Both the position numbers and the translations under genes were made by a program. Under the pieces are notes generated by a model. It ran no database searches. It saw only the letters and a program-made list of their open reading frames with translations, and had not been told where the DNA came from. DNA of 64,000 nucleotides, from contig JBGTSJ010000001.1 of NCBI GenBank assembly GCA_041940305.1, positions 310,001 through 374,000 on the forward strand, read 5' to 3'. Origin of the DNA: JBGTSJ01 sp041940305. Its GTDB lineage: Bacteria > Planctomycetota > Planctomycetia > Planctomycetales > Planctomycetaceae. Below, piece by piece: positions 8,955 to 18,019 of the stretch. Numbering within the stretch: position 1 is the stretch's first letter; each line of letters starts with the position of its first letter.

Positions 8955-10775
8955 TCAGGGCGTACCCTGGAGATTCGAGGTCGCCCCGGGAGCGGCTCCT
9001 CCTGTTGCAGGCGGCGTCGCGGGGGCCGGAGCGGTGCCGGGTTGCGCCGGGCCGGGCCGGGTGTTTGAACCGGGCTGGCGGACCGGCGGGCCGATGTACT
9101 CAGGATGAGGGCGGTCACCCGTGGTGTTCGTCCGCTGCCTGTTCCGGTTCCCATTGCGGAGTTCCGGCAACTCGTTAGGAGGGACCGGTACATCGATATC
9201 GGTTTCCCGACCAGGGAGCCGATCCATCGGCGTGGTATCCGGAGGCGTCTGACCCGAAGGATCGATCACGCCATCGCCGTCCAGATCGACATCGAGAATG
9301 CCGTCGCTGTCGATGTCCCGATCCCGCACGCCGTCGCCGTTCACGTCGTCGATCACGCCGTCGCCGTCCAGGTCTTCATCGATAATGCCGTCGCCATTGG
9401 TGTCCTGGTCGGGGACTCCGTCGCCGTTCGCATCGACCGGGGCGCCGTTGAATCCAAAGCCTCCCGCGAACCCGGCGGGAAATGCACCCCAGCCATTCGT
9501 CGCGACACCCGTGGCGCTCGCCGTCTGCATCAGGGCGTTGTACAGCCAGTCAATCTGCTCCTGCTGGCGGGCAACGATGGCCTGCAGCTCCTGTACGCTT
9601 GCCTGTCCCATCCGGTCACCATTGGGATACCGCTGGAAGTCCGGGTTCACGGCGCCGTGCGTGGAGGTCTCACTAGTGTCGACCAGCACCCGCTCGTGGC
9701 CTTCGGGGAGTTCGAGCGTGAAGCTCATTTCCTCTCCGTCGCGCAGCACAACCAGTTCCACGTTGGTGCCGCCGTCGAACTCATTGAGGACGCGAAACAG
9801 CGATTCGGGCGTCAGCACGTTCTTGCCGGCGGCCTGCTGGATCAAGTCACCATCCTTCAGGCCTGCCTTGGCAAGGGGAGAGTTCCTGTCGATGCGCACG
9901 ACCGCAATGCCCTTCGTGTCGGTGGCGAGCGTAGCGCTCAACTCCACCGGTTTGACGACCTCCGTGGCGACTTCCGGTGCATCGCCTTTCAGAACTTCGG
10001 TCGGCTGCGGAGAAGCCTCCGTGGTCCGCACGGAGTCCTTGCCCGCCGGGCCTCTTTCGGCGATCAGCGAGACCGTGCGCTCCGTGCCGTCGCGGCGGAT
10101 CGTCACGGTCACCGTTGCTCCGTCCTCCATTTCGGCCGTGGCGTCAAGAATGTCTCGTGGGGCGCCGACCGGCACTTCATCCAGAGTCACGATCTCGTCT
10201 CCCGCCTGGATGCCGGCCTTATCGGCCGGGCCATCGACGCGAACGCTCGCCACCATCAGGCCTTTCGGGGTTCCTTCGAGAATCAGACCGAAGCCCACCG
10301 GCGAAGTGGAGTCTTCGATGCTGGAGGTGGATCGTGCCGTGTCCGGTTCGTCGGTTGTCGGTTCATCCTGCAGAACCACCACGTCGGTGATGACGTTGCG
10401 GTCCTCCGGATCCCGGTAGACCTTTATTCGCGCATTGGCGGGAATGTCGGCCAGCCGGGCGGGCCGCTCGTCGATGAAGACCTTCACTCCGGGGCCGGAG
10501 ATGAATTCGACCTGTGTGCCCTCATCTCCTTCGCCTTCGACGAGGGTGAGGCGGTGCTCATCGGTACTGACGATCCGGCCGAAGACCGTGTTCTCGGTGG
10601 CGGAGCGAGCCCGCAGCGGATCGTTGACGGTCGTCACAGGGCCGTCCGGCGGAGTAACGCCCGAAGTCGCTGGCTCCTGGGCGGAAGTACTCAGTGGATA
10701 TCCGGCGATCCATGCTCCGGCCGCCAGCCCAAACAGGCCGGTGCGTGTCCTGGCGTTTCGTGGGCGAAGTAACAT
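8955..10775 (-). CDS. Secreted double-PDZ protein with Asp-rich calcium-loop repeats
   Basis: This 606-residue protein has a signal peptide (LFGLAAGAWIAG), a small OB/PRC-like segment at about 60-135, two PDZ domains at about 160-240 and 285-358, and a short helical region. About five DxDxDG-type loops follow at about 448-506 (for example DANGDGVPDQDTNGDG), then a Pro/Asn-rich tail. The Asp loops resemble thrombospondin-3/EF-hand calcium sites. There is no protease domain, so unlike HtrA it is probably a scaffold or binding protein in the periplasm or at the surface. ATG 10775 is preceded by GGAGCAG; an upstream in-frame ATG lacks a signal peptide. A strong terminator follows. Confidence 0.8.
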   Translation of the reverse strand: MLLRPRNARTRTGLFGLAAGAWIAGYPLSTSAQEPATSGVTPPDGPVTTVNDPLRARSATENTVFGRIVSTDEHRLTLVEGEGDEGTQVEFISGPGVKVFIDERPARLADIPANARIKVYRDPEDRNVITDVVVLQDEPTTDEPDTARSTSSIEDSTSPVGFGLILEGTPKGLMVASVRVDGPADKAGIQAGDEIVTLDEVPVGAPRDILDATAEMEDGATVTVTIRRDGTERTVSLIAERGPAGKDSVRTTEASPQPTEVLKGDAPEVATEVVKPVELSATLATDTKGIAVVRIDRNSPLAKAGLKDGDLIQQAAGKNVLTPESLFRVLNEFDGGTNVELVVLRDGEEMSFTLELPEGHERVLVDTSETSTHGAVNPDFQRYPNGDRMGQASVQELQAIVARQQEQIDWLYNALMQTASATGVATNGWGAFPAGFAGGFGFNGAPVDANGDGVPDQDTNGDGIIDEDLDGDGVIDDVNGDGVRDRDIDSDGILDVDLDGDGVIDPSGQTPPDTTPMDRLPGRETDIDVPVPPNELPELRNGNRNRQRTNTTGDRPHPEYIGPPVRQPGSNTRPGPAQPGTAPAPATPPATGGAAPGATSNLQGTP

Positions 10776-11280
10776 GGCAACTGCTCCAACATTGAATTCT
10801 GGTGAGGGGTGGCTCGCGGCCGCTGGACGGCATGTGTCCGAATGGTCGCGTCTCACCAAAATGCAGATCGCAAGTGGCATGCCGGAACGTGGCCGGCCGA
10901 GTCGGCGGCCGATGCTGCTCCCGCTTCAACACAGCGAGTTGTCCACGTAACCGTTTGTATCTTTGAAACTTGCGTCGACGTTCAGTGGCCTGGGCGATGC
11001 CGGTATGACAGCCGGTTTGCAATGCACCGGTCATTCGCCACGGATCTGCCGCAGCGGTCCGTCAGCGACGATGGTGACGTTTGAGCGACCACCTTCGATG
11101 TCCGTCGACCTCACCAACCGCCGCCGCAGCTTCGAGGCGGTCAACCCGTATTGCCGCAAGTGGTTGCGTCGGGGTAAAACCCCGTCGGCCCGTGCCGGAC
11201 CAGCCAGGTCCGATTGCGCGCCCACAAACGAGTTCCTCGGCGACGCCGCCGCGACGACTGATACACCGGACTGGGCAGGG
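10776..11280. other. Divergent intergenic region upstream of mreB
   Basis: This 505-bp gap lies between the PDZ gene (minus) and mreB (plus). The mreB frame stays open well upstream, with an ATG at 11099, but the encoded extension has no MreB similarity. I see no clear sigma-70 promoter or repeat here. It presumably contains the promoter of the shape operon. Confidence 0.5.
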
Positions 11281-12318
11281 ATGCTCCGCAAGTTCCGCCG
11301 ATGGATGCGGCCCGACCTGGCGATCGACCTCGGCACGGCCAACACGCTGGTGGCCGTGAACGGAGAAGGGATCGTCGTCAATGAGCCGTCCGTCGTGGCC
11401 CTGCAGAAGGGGACGCGGCGCGTGCTGGGGCGGGGAACGGCCGTCGGCAAGCTGGCGCGGCAGATGGTGGGCCGCACGCCGGATTCGATCATTGCGGTCC
11501 GCCCGCTGCGGGACGGCGTGATTACCGACTTCGAGCTGTGCGAAGCGATGCTGGAGTACTTCATTCGCAAGGCGACCCGCGACAGCCGCCGACTGAGGCC
11601 GCGAGTGGTGATCGCCGTCCCGGGAGGCATCACCCCCGTGGAGCGTCGGGCGGTGTTCAACAGCGCGGAGCGAGCCGGGGCGGGACGGGTGTACCTGGTC
11701 GAGGAGTCGAAGGCGGCGAGCATCGGGGCCGGGCTGCCGATCTCGGAGCCGATTGCCAACATGATCTGCGACATCGGCGGTGGCACGACGGACGTGGCGA
11801 TCCTGAGCCTTGGGGACGTCGTAGCGGCGAAGTCAATCCGGGCCGCCGGCGACGAGATGGACGACGCGATCGTCGAGTATGTGCGGCAGCACTTTTCGCT
11901 GCGGATCGGCACGCAATCGGCGGAGCAGTTGAAACTCGACATCGGCAGTGCGTACCCGCTGGAAACGGAACTCACGGGTGAGTTGCGCGGCCTCGACACG
12001 ATCAGCGGCATTCCGAGGAAGGCGACGATCACCAGCGAAGAGGTCCGGGAAGCGCTGCACGGGCCGCTGGAAGCCATTCTCAACTGCGTCAAGCACGCGA
12101 TCGAGAAGTGCAATCCGGAACTGGTCGCCGATCTATCGGACACCGGGCTGGTGCTGACCGGTGGCGGCGCCCTGCTGCGCGGGCTCGACCTGCTGATGCG
12201 GGAGCAGTTGGGGATGCCGGTTCGTATCGCGGACGATCCGTTGACAACGGTGGCGCGGGGCACGGCGATTTGCCTTGAACACCTGCAGCAGTGGCGGGAC
12301 AGCTTTGACTCTGAGTAA
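11281..12318 (+). CDS. mreB: Rod-shape actin homologue MreB
   Basis: MreB is the bacterial actin that organises the elongasome on the inner face of the membrane. The 345-residue product has the actin-fold ATP motifs: phosphate 1 (DLAIDLGTANTLV, residues 12-24), connect and phosphate 2 (CDIGGGTTDVAIL near 163) and the adenosine loop (GLVLTGGGALLRG near 290). Length matches the family. ATG 11281 was chosen because it places the start 11 residues before the first conserved strand, as in other MreBs; the Shine-Dalgarno is weak. It is first in an operon with mreC, mreD and a PBP2 gene, with 17-bp and 15-bp gaps. Confidence 0.95.
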   Translation: MLRKFRRWMRPDLAIDLGTANTLVAVNGEGIVVNEPSVVALQKGTRRVLGRGTAVGKLARQMVGRTPDSIIAVRPLRDGVITDFELCEAMLEYFIRKATRDSRRLRPRVVIAVPGGITPVERRAVFNSAERAGAGRVYLVEESKAASIGAGLPISEPIANMICDIGGGTTDVAILSLGDVVAAKSIRAAGDEMDDAIVEYVRQHFSLRIGTQSAEQLKLDIGSAYPLETELTGELRGLDTISGIPRKATITSEEVREALHGPLEAILNCVKHAIEKCNPELVADLSDTGLVLTGGGALLRGLDLLMREQLGMPVRIADDPLTTVARGTAICLEHLQQWRDSFDSE

Positions 12319-12335
12319 AGGATGGTTGACGACGG

Positions 12336-13301
12336 ATGAGGCAGGCTTCGGCAACACCGGCTGCGTTCGCGGTACTCGCCCTGGCATGGCTGATCGGGGG
12401 CGGTCTGTGGGTCGCCCCGTCGGAGATCAGCGACGCGATTCGCTGGCCGGTGCGCGATGCGATGCAGCCTGGACAGGTCGGACTGGCGGTCGTCGTCGAC
12501 GCCGCCGAATCCCGCTGGACGGAATGGCGGCGTGATGATCAAGACGGCGAATTGAGGTCGGTGGAGAAGGAGCGGGACGAGTGGCGGGATCGCTTCCTGG
12601 CTTTGCAGGCTGCCCAAGCGGCCGAGGCAGGAGAGGGAAGCGATCCGCAAAGGTTGCCCCTTGAGATCGCCGCTTCGCCGTCGGAGCCGTTGACCGTTCC
12701 GGACGTGGTCCATGCCGCCGTGCTGGGAGTAGAGCGGGACCTGCTCCGTAAGCGAACGTCGCGGCTGCTCAGTCGCGGAACGACCGACGGCATCGCGGTG
12801 GACGACATCGTCCTCGCGGGGCCTCTGCCGCTGCTCGACCAGGGAAGCGACTCGCAGGTCGCCCCCGACATGCCGGTGCTCGCAGGCGGGTGTGTGGTCG
12901 GACGCATCAAGCTATCCGGTCGCTGGACCAGCACGGTGGAGCCGGTCACCGATCCCGAATTCCGCAGCTATATCCGCCTGGTGCGGCCGACCGCGCGCGG
13001 GCCGTTGTTTGGGGCCGAGGGGCTGCTGGTCGGCAATGGTGACGGGACGTGCGGACTGGAACTGATTGCAGCGACTGAGCCGGTCTCGGTGGGGGATTAC
13101 GTCTACGGCCGGATGCCCGACGCCGCTTCCATGGCGCCTCTCTGCTACGGGCGAGTCGTCGCGGCCGAGCTTCCGGAGGGGGCCGCGCACTGGGTCGTCA
13201 CTGTCGCGCCCTTTACATTGCTGGACGAGCATCGCAGCGTGCAGATCCTGCGCGAGCTTCCCAACCCCGTGCGGATGGCGAGCCACTTCGAAACTCCCTG
13301 A
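12336..13301 (+). CDS. mreC: Rod-shape protein MreC
   Basis: MreC is a bitopic periplasmic protein linking cytoplasmic MreB to PBP2. The 321-residue product has an N-terminal membrane anchor (FAVLALAWLIGGGLWVA), a coiled-coil segment rich in Glu/Arg at about 65-100, and a beta-rich region typical of MreC (VLGVERD, RGTTDGIAVDD, and VLAGGCVVGRI near 186). Overall identity to well-studied MreC proteins looks low, and position in the operon supports the call. It begins 17 bp after mreB. Confidence 0.88.
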   Translation: MRQASATPAAFAVLALAWLIGGGLWVAPSEISDAIRWPVRDAMQPGQVGLAVVVDAAESRWTEWRRDDQDGELRSVEKERDEWRDRFLALQAAQAAEAGEGSDPQRLPLEIAASPSEPLTVPDVVHAAVLGVERDLLRKRTSRLLSRGTTDGIAVDDIVLAGPLPLLDQGSDSQVAPDMPVLAGGCVVGRIKLSGRWTSTVEPVTDPEFRSYIRLVRPTARGPLFGAEGLLVGNGDGTCGLELIAATEPVSVGDYVYGRMPDAASMAPLCYGRVVAAELPEGAAHWVVTVAPFTLLDEHRSVQILRELPNPVRMASHFETP

Positions 13302-13316
13302 GAAGATCGCCCTGCC

Positions 13317-13820
13317 ATGATTTCGAGATGCGGACTGGCCGCACTGATTTACGCTGCCGCCGTGCTGCAGACATCGGCCGTCCTGACTCCGGAAAAGGGA
13401 ATCTCGGTGTGCTGGCTGTGCCTGGCGGCCCTGCTCTGCGTATGGACGATGGCGGCCGCTGAAGCGGCTGCATGGGGAGGGCTGATCGGTCTGGTCGGGG
13501 ATGCAATCTCCGGAAGTCCGATGGGTGTGCAGCTCGTGGGAATGAGCACGCTCTGCTTCCTGCTGGCGCTGTTGCGGGAGAAGTGGGACTGCCGTTCGCT
13601 CGCCGCGCTGACGCTCATCGCGATCGTTCAGACGGCCGGGCTGCTGGGATGCGCGGCTCTCACCGCGCGCCTGGGGGAGTCGCATCCGGTCCTGACCGAC
13701 GAGGCTTACCTGATCGTGGGATGCTCCACGGCAACCGGACTGTGCGCCGCCCTCGTGGTCGCGTTGTGGCGGACGTTGCGGACTGGATTCGTCTCGCTGG
13801 TCTTTGCACAGCGAACCTGA
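13317..13820 (+). CDS. mreD: Rod-shape protein MreD-like membrane protein
   Basis: This 167-residue hydrophobic protein has about five predicted transmembrane helices. It matches MreD in size, topology and position between mreC and a class B PBP. The stretch AWGGLIGLVGDAISGSPMG corresponds to the conserved MreD loop with G-x-x-x-D. MreD proteins are poorly conserved in sequence, so the call leans on gene order. It starts 15 bp after mreC and its stop lies 10 bp before the next ATG, so the four genes are probably one transcript. Confidence 0.8.
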   Translation: MISRCGLAALIYAAAVLQTSAVLTPEKGISVCWLCLAALLCVWTMAAAEAAAWGGLIGLVGDAISGSPMGVQLVGMSTLCFLLALLREKWDCRSLAALTLIAIVQTAGLLGCAALTARLGESHPVLTDEAYLIVGCSTATGLCAALVVALWRTLRTGFVSLVFAQRT

Positions 13821-13830
13821 CCCTGGACGC

Positions 13831-16065
13831 ATGCTGAACAAGCCCCTCCATGACGCCCAGTCGCTGCGTCCGGATACCGGTCCGGCGCTCGACCACGCTC
13901 CGCAGTTGCGGATCGCGCTGCTGCTGACGGCTTTTCTGTTGCCGGTGGCGGTGATCTCGGCGCGGCTCGGCTATCTGCAGATCGGGATTCCGGAGCAGTT
14001 TGTCAGCGGATGGGACCGGCAGACCGAAGAGTATGAAACGCTGCCGTGCCGGGACGGGCGGATCCTGACGGCCGACGGGATGATCGTCGCGTACGACGAG
14101 CCGCGGTTCGATTTGCTCGTGCACTATCGCTGGCTGGAACACCCTCCGAATGAATCGTGGATGGTGCAGCAGGCCCGTTCCCGGCTCACCCCGTCGGAGC
14201 GGCGCGATCCCGAGCGACTGGCCGCCGCACGGGAAGAGGTGCTGGCCCGCCGGGACGCGATGCTCGCTTCGCTGGCGGCGGCCACCGGCCTGGACCCCGG
14301 CGATCTGGAGACGCGGCGGGAGCGCATCCAGCGGAGAGTGGAGAGAATCCACGCCTATGTCTCGCGACTCAGCGGACAGCGTCGTGCCGAGTCGGCCGTG
14401 GTCGAGCGCAGGACCGATACGTCGCCGTGGGAGCAGGCCTGGGATTCGTTCGTGAGCGAACTGACTTCGGCTCCGGAGCGCACGAATCGCGATCCGCTGG
14501 TGATCAAGGAACAGGAGCAGTATCACGTCCTCGTCGAGAACGTTTCGATGGAGGCTGTGGGCGCCGTGGAGGCGCTGCCGTCGCAGTACCCCGGCGTCCA
14601 GGTTGGATTCTCAACGCAGCGCGTCTATCCCGCCGGAGACTTTGGCGCGCACATCGTCGGGGTCCGCACTTCTATCACGCCGGATGAAATCCACACGCGG
14701 AAGCAGGCGTACCCGCACGGTGACCCGCTGGGATACCAGGAGCAGGACCGTATCGGCCGCAGCGGACTGGAGCGTGCCTACGACACGAGCCTGCATGGGC
14801 GGGCCGGACTGCGGCGAATCGTGAAGGACCGGCACGGCGTGATCGTGCACTCCGAGGTGGTGCGGGCGCCGATTGAAGGGGAGGACCTCGTACTGTCGTT
14901 TGACAGCCACCTGCAGTCGCGGGTGGAACGCCTGCTGGACGAAGCCCTGCAGCCGGCCGGCGGCGCCGTGGAGAACGGTGAAGCGATTGACGCTCCCCCC
15001 GCGGCGGCCGTTCCGCAGGGAGGCTGCATCGTCGCGCTGGACGTGCACTCCGGCCGAGTCCTAGCCGCCGCAGCCGCGCCGCGATTTGATCTCAACCTGC
15101 TCGTCGATCCCGACGCAGCGGAATGGGAAGCGGCCAACGCCGATCCGCGGCAGCCGTTCTTTCCGCGCATCACGCAGATGACCGTCCCCCCGGGATCAGT
15201 CTTCAAGATCCTGACGTCGGTCGCGCTGCTCGAAAGCGGCGCCGTGGATCCGGACGCCCCGTTTCACTGCCGCGGGTACCTCGATCGGCCGGATCGAGAC
15301 CGGTGTTTCATCTACCGTCATTATGGCGTCGGGCATGGCGATGTGGACCTGGAGTCGGCCTTGTGTCATTCATGCAACGTGTATTTCTTCGATGCGGCGA
15401 GGCGGATCGGGCCGGAGGCGATCCATGGCTGGGCGGCGCGCTTCGGGCTCGGCGAGCCGTCGGGCTGCGATGTGCCGGGCGAACGGGGCGGCCAGCTCCC
15501 CTCTGCGGAGGACGGAGAGACTCCCTGGTATCCGGGAACGACCCTGCAGTTCGCGATCGGACAGGCGTCGCTCACCGTGACTCCGCTTCAGATCGCCCGC
15601 ATGATGGCGGCCGTGGCCAATGACGGCCGGCTGGTGACGCCGCACTTCGTGTGCGATACCGCGGGGGGCGGGTCGGACCAGAGCGGCTCCAGTGTCCAGC
15701 TTGTCTCCTATGAGTTTGAACACAGCCAATGGCCTGCGTCGCGAATTGAAGGACTCTCCGCCGACACGCTCTGGAGAGTGCGGGCCGGCCTGAAGCGTGT
15801 CGTGGAAGATCCGCGCGGCACGGGGAAGCACGTGCGCCTGGAGCAGATCTCCATCGCCGGCAAGACGGGAACGGCGGAGGTGGGGGGGGGACGCCCTGAC
15901 CATGCCTGGTTCGCAGGGTATGCGCCGGCCGATCACCCGCGCGTCGCGTTCGTCGTCGTCCTGGAGCACGGCGGTTCCGGCGGCCAAGTCGCCGGACCGG
16001 TCGCCCGCCAGCTGGTCGAGGCGATGCTGGAAACCGGCGCTCTGCAGCCCGACACGCGCGATTAG
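13831..16065 (+). CDS. mrdA: Penicillin-binding protein 2 (elongation transpeptidase), enlarged
   Basis: This class B PBP cross-links peptidoglycan during elongation. It has an N-terminal anchor (IALLLTAFLLPVAVISARL), a pedestal domain, and a transpeptidase domain with the nucleophile Ser456 in SVFK, SCN at 514-516 and KTGT from Lys678. At 744 residues it is about 100 longer than usual PBP2. The extra part (about residues 105-230) is a charged helical insert between the RDGRI motif and the rest of the pedestal. ATG 13831 follows mreD directly; a TTG at 13804 overlapping mreD is possible. No rodA partner follows. Planctomycetes were long thought to lack peptidoglycan, so intact active-site motifs are informative. 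Confidence 0.9.
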   Translation: MLNKPLHDAQSLRPDTGPALDHAPQLRIALLLTAFLLPVAVISARLGYLQIGIPEQFVSGWDRQTEEYETLPCRDGRILTADGMIVAYDEPRFDLLVHYRWLEHPPNESWMVQQARSRLTPSERRDPERLAAAREEVLARRDAMLASLAAATGLDPGDLETRRERIQRRVERIHAYVSRLSGQRRAESAVVERRTDTSPWEQAWDSFVSELTSAPERTNRDPLVIKEQEQYHVLVENVSMEAVGAVEALPSQYPGVQVGFSTQRVYPAGDFGAHIVGVRTSITPDEIHTRKQAYPHGDPLGYQEQDRIGRSGLERAYDTSLHGRAGLRRIVKDRHGVIVHSEVVRAPIEGEDLVLSFDSHLQSRVERLLDEALQPAGGAVENGEAIDAPPAAAVPQGGCIVALDVHSGRVLAAAAAPRFDLNLLVDPDAAEWEAANADPRQPFFPRITQMTVPPGSVFKILTSVALLESGAVDPDAPFHCRGYLDRPDRDRCFIYRHYGVGHGDVDLESALCHSCNVYFFDAARRIGPEAIHGWAARFGLGEPSGCDVPGERGGQLPSAEDGETPWYPGTTLQFAIGQASLTVTPLQIARMMAAVANDGRLVTPHFVCDTAGGGSDQSGSSVQLVSYEFEHSQWPASRIEGLSADTLWRVRAGLKRVVEDPRGTGKHVRLEQISIAGKTGTAEVGGGRPDHAWFAGYAPADHPRVAFVVVLEHGGSGGQVAGPVARQLVEAMLETGALQPDTRD

Positions 16066-16084
16066 AACGCAGCCGGAGACTCCG

Positions 16085-16204
16085 AGGTTCCGCCAAACCC
16101 TCTGTAGCCGGCCCCTGTGAGGCCGGGCGAGCGGGCGAAAGCTCGACAATCCGGTTGATTCGGACGGGGTCACAGACCCCGTCTACAGGTTTTGACGAAG
16201 GTTC
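16085..16204. repeat. Dispersed palindromic repeat, family R1, copy a
   Basis: This roughly 120-bp element closely resembles the one at 39624-39744. Its ends are imperfect inverted repeats (TTCCGCCAAA at one end, TTTTGACGAA at the other). Inside are hairpins, including CCGGCCCCTGTGAGGCCGG and the perfect arms GACGGGGTC/GACCCCGTC around ACA. It fills the gap between the PBP2 and DUF151 genes. Open frames through it encode a peptide with RPHRGRLQ on the minus strand; this is unlikely to be a real gene. Confidence 0.85.
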
Positions 16205-16590
16205 TACGTGACTTCGCCCAGTACGTCCTCCGAGACGTAGATCGGCAGGTGTGGCTCGTAGTGCACCGAGAGCGCGAGTGCGTCGCTGGGACGGCTGTCG
16301 ATCTCGATCAGCTCCCCCTCCTTCCGAATGCGGATCGTCGCGTAGTACGTGTGATCGACCAGGTTGGTGATCACGATGTCCTGGACTTCGCCGCCGAGTT
16401 GCTCGATGACGCTCTTGAGCAGGTCGTGCGTCAGCGGCCGCTGCGGAACGTTCCCCTGCACGCGGCGGTCGATGCTGGTCGCCTCGAAGATGCCGATCAG
16501 GATCGGAAACGACCGCGGCCCTTCGATCTCGCGCAGAAAGACGACCTGCTGGTCGTTGATCTCGCTGATAATGATCCGCGCCAACTCCAT
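16204..16590 (-). CDS. Bifunctional nuclease (DUF151) family protein
   Basis: Members of the DUF151/BFN family bind metal and have been reported to cleave RNA and DNA; the role in bacteria is unclear. The 128-residue product shows the family core: ELARIIISEINDQQVVFLRE from residue 2, FPILIGIFEATSI near 28, RPLTHDLL near 48 and the C-terminal SRPSDALALSV. ATG 16590 is used here; an in-frame GTG at 16602 upstream, giving VLVQMELAR, would also fit known homologues. The stop abuts repeat R1a. It sits alone on the minus strand. Confidence 0.88.
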   Translation of the reverse strand: MELARIIISEINDQQVVFLREIEGPRSFPILIGIFEATSIDRRVQGNVPQRPLTHDLLKSVIEQLGGEVQDIVITNLVDHTYYATIRIRKEGELIEIDSRPSDALALSVHYEPHLPIYVSEDVLGEVT

Positions 16591-16750
16591 CTGCACGAGC
16601 ACGGCAGAGTCCCCCAAAGGTATCCAGGAATCCGGCGAGCCACTCCGTCGCATTCGGCGGCCGCAACAAATGTTCTCAGTCGGCCCCTCGGGCGGCTCGT
16701 TACGGAGCCGATTATGGCACCGACACTCCGCCTCTTACCGGGCGGCCCGC

Positions 16751-17119
16751 TCATGCATCGACCGCATGCATCCGCAGTTCTTCGAGTGAAACGAACTCGA
16801 GCGACGACATGTGGGTCGCCTCCAGCACGACCTGCGGCGCCACTCCCGCATCATACGCTTCTTTCCAGCGTTCCACGCAGAGGCACCAGCGATCGCCGGG
16901 CGACAATCCCGGGAAGCCGTACTCGGGCGCGGGAGTGGACAGGTCGTTTCCGCGCAGCCGGCTGAACTCCAGGAAGTCCGCTGTCATCTCGGCGCACACG
17001 ATGTGCAGCCCGAGATCGTCGGCGCCGGTTTCGCAGTAGCCCGTGCGATAGAACCCGGTGAGCGGATCCTCGCAGCAGCAGGTCAGCGGTGTTCCAAGCA
17101 CGTTCTTTGCACGGGGCAT
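16751..17119 (-). CDS. DUF2237 family protein
   Basis: DUF2237 is a small conserved domain of unknown function found in many bacteria. The 122-residue product has its pattern: NVLGTPLTCCCEDPLTGFYR at the N-terminus, CAEMTADFLEFSRLRGNDLS in the middle, and PGLSPGDRWCLC followed by RWKEAYDAGVAPQVVLEATH. Several conserved cysteines suggest metal binding, but nothing is proven. ATG 17119 begins right before the conserved block; upstream codons are not conserved-looking. Neighbours give no clue to function. Confidence 0.88.
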   Translation of the reverse strand: MPRAKNVLGTPLTCCCEDPLTGFYRTGYCETGADDLGLHIVCAEMTADFLEFSRLRGNDLSTPAPEYGFPGLSPGDRWCLCVERWKEAYDAGVAPQVVLEATHMSSLEFVSLEELRMHAVDA

Positions 17120-17342
17120 AACAATATCCAGCGATCGGGGGCAGACTGCTGGATTATGATCGGCCCCTGCACCGGGATGCAATCGCCCCTCCCCCAGGAC
17201 AGTCCCGCCGCCGGCCCAGCGCACTGCCACATGACCAAGCGCGTGACCAAGCGTGCTTGTGAGTCGCTTCAGAGCGACCCCTGACTGCTTGCCCGGCTGG
17301 TAAGTGAGATCTTCCGCCCGCCGCAGATCCCAGCTCGTTCAT

Positions 17343-17630
17343 TCAGGTGTAGTGCAGCTCCGCGCGCGAGTTGACGACGGAGAGGAATCGCGGCGTCGCA
17401 GCAATGTGGGCCGCATGGAAATCCCGGCGGCCGGTGGCAATCGGGACCCGACGGCTGCCGGCGTCGAACGGCTGCTGCTCGCTGAGCTCCACGTCTTTGC
17501 GCTGCATCTCGTCGAGGATGACCGCATGCCAGTCAGCCCGGCGCTTGTCCGGTTCCACATGATGAAGCCTCGCCCAGCGCCGCAGCCTCAACTCTTCCAC
17601 CAGGTCGAGAGTCACCGACGTGTCTCGCAT
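17343..17630 (-). CDS. Small conserved-looking protein of unknown function
   Basis: This 95-residue protein starts MRDTSVTLDLVEELRLRRWA and contains RADWHAVILDEMQRKDVEL, followed by a Pro/His region. I do not recognise a named family. The amphipathic, Arg/Trp-rich N-terminus looks like genuine coding sequence. The start at 17630 is supported by GGAAAGG seven bases upstream; the ATG at 17645 lacks a ribosome site. It lies 224 bp upstream of the DUF2237 gene on the same strand. Confidence 0.6.
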   Translation of the reverse strand: MRDTSVTLDLVEELRLRRWARLHHVEPDKRRADWHAVILDEMQRKDVELSEQQPFDAGSRRVPIATGRRDFHAAHIAATPRFLSVVNSRAELHYT

Positions 17631-18019
17631 GCCGACCCTTTCCATTTCGCGATGGTCATTCGGATTCCAGAGTCCGCGCCATGGCGGCGCAAGAGCCGGG
17701 TCGTTCCCGGCCGCCTGAGAGCGGCGCCGCCCCCTTGAGGGTGGACGCGGTGCACGATCGGCCACGCCAGGGCCGAAGCAGTGTCGCCACTGACCGTGCC
17801 CGATACGGCAGTTCGTTCATCGACCGGCGAGAACTGCCGGTCCGAGGTCAATTGCGTACTCGGCGAACGACGGCGCGATTCGACTTCGCCTTCCCCACAT
17901 TCTGCACAGGCGCGGCGCCTTCGTTGCGGCGGTTGCAGAAGGTGCATTGGGCAGACCCGTCACAACCGTTTCCGCGTCATCAGCGGCTCCGCTCCGATCA
18001 GGACGGAGAGGGGCGACAA
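17631..18019. other. Intergenic region, no gene recognised
   Basis: This 389-bp region carries only short overlapping frames with low-complexity Arg/Ser translations. I see no terminator, promoter or repeat copy that can be supported. Confidence 0.4.

Noticed and set aside
9241..9440. A tandem GCCGTC-rich stretch that could look like a CRISPR or satellite array
   Set aside because: It is the coding sequence of the Asp-rich loops in the PDZ protein, with variable unit spacing and no spacers.
9105..10772. A 555-residue open frame on plus opposite the PDZ protein gene
   Set aside because: It mirrors the Asp-rich repeats as valine-rich nonsense; PDZ domains and a signal peptide support the minus strand.
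11031..12713. A 560-residue open frame on minus opposite mreB
   Set aside because: mreB is unmistakable on plus; the minus frame has Ser/Arg-rich low complexity.
15572..16669. A 365-residue open frame on minus overlapping the PBP2 end, repeat R1a and the DUF151 gene
   Set aside because: It spans a real gene in antisense, a repeat and part of another gene out of frame. Its KPVDGVC segment comes from the repeat.
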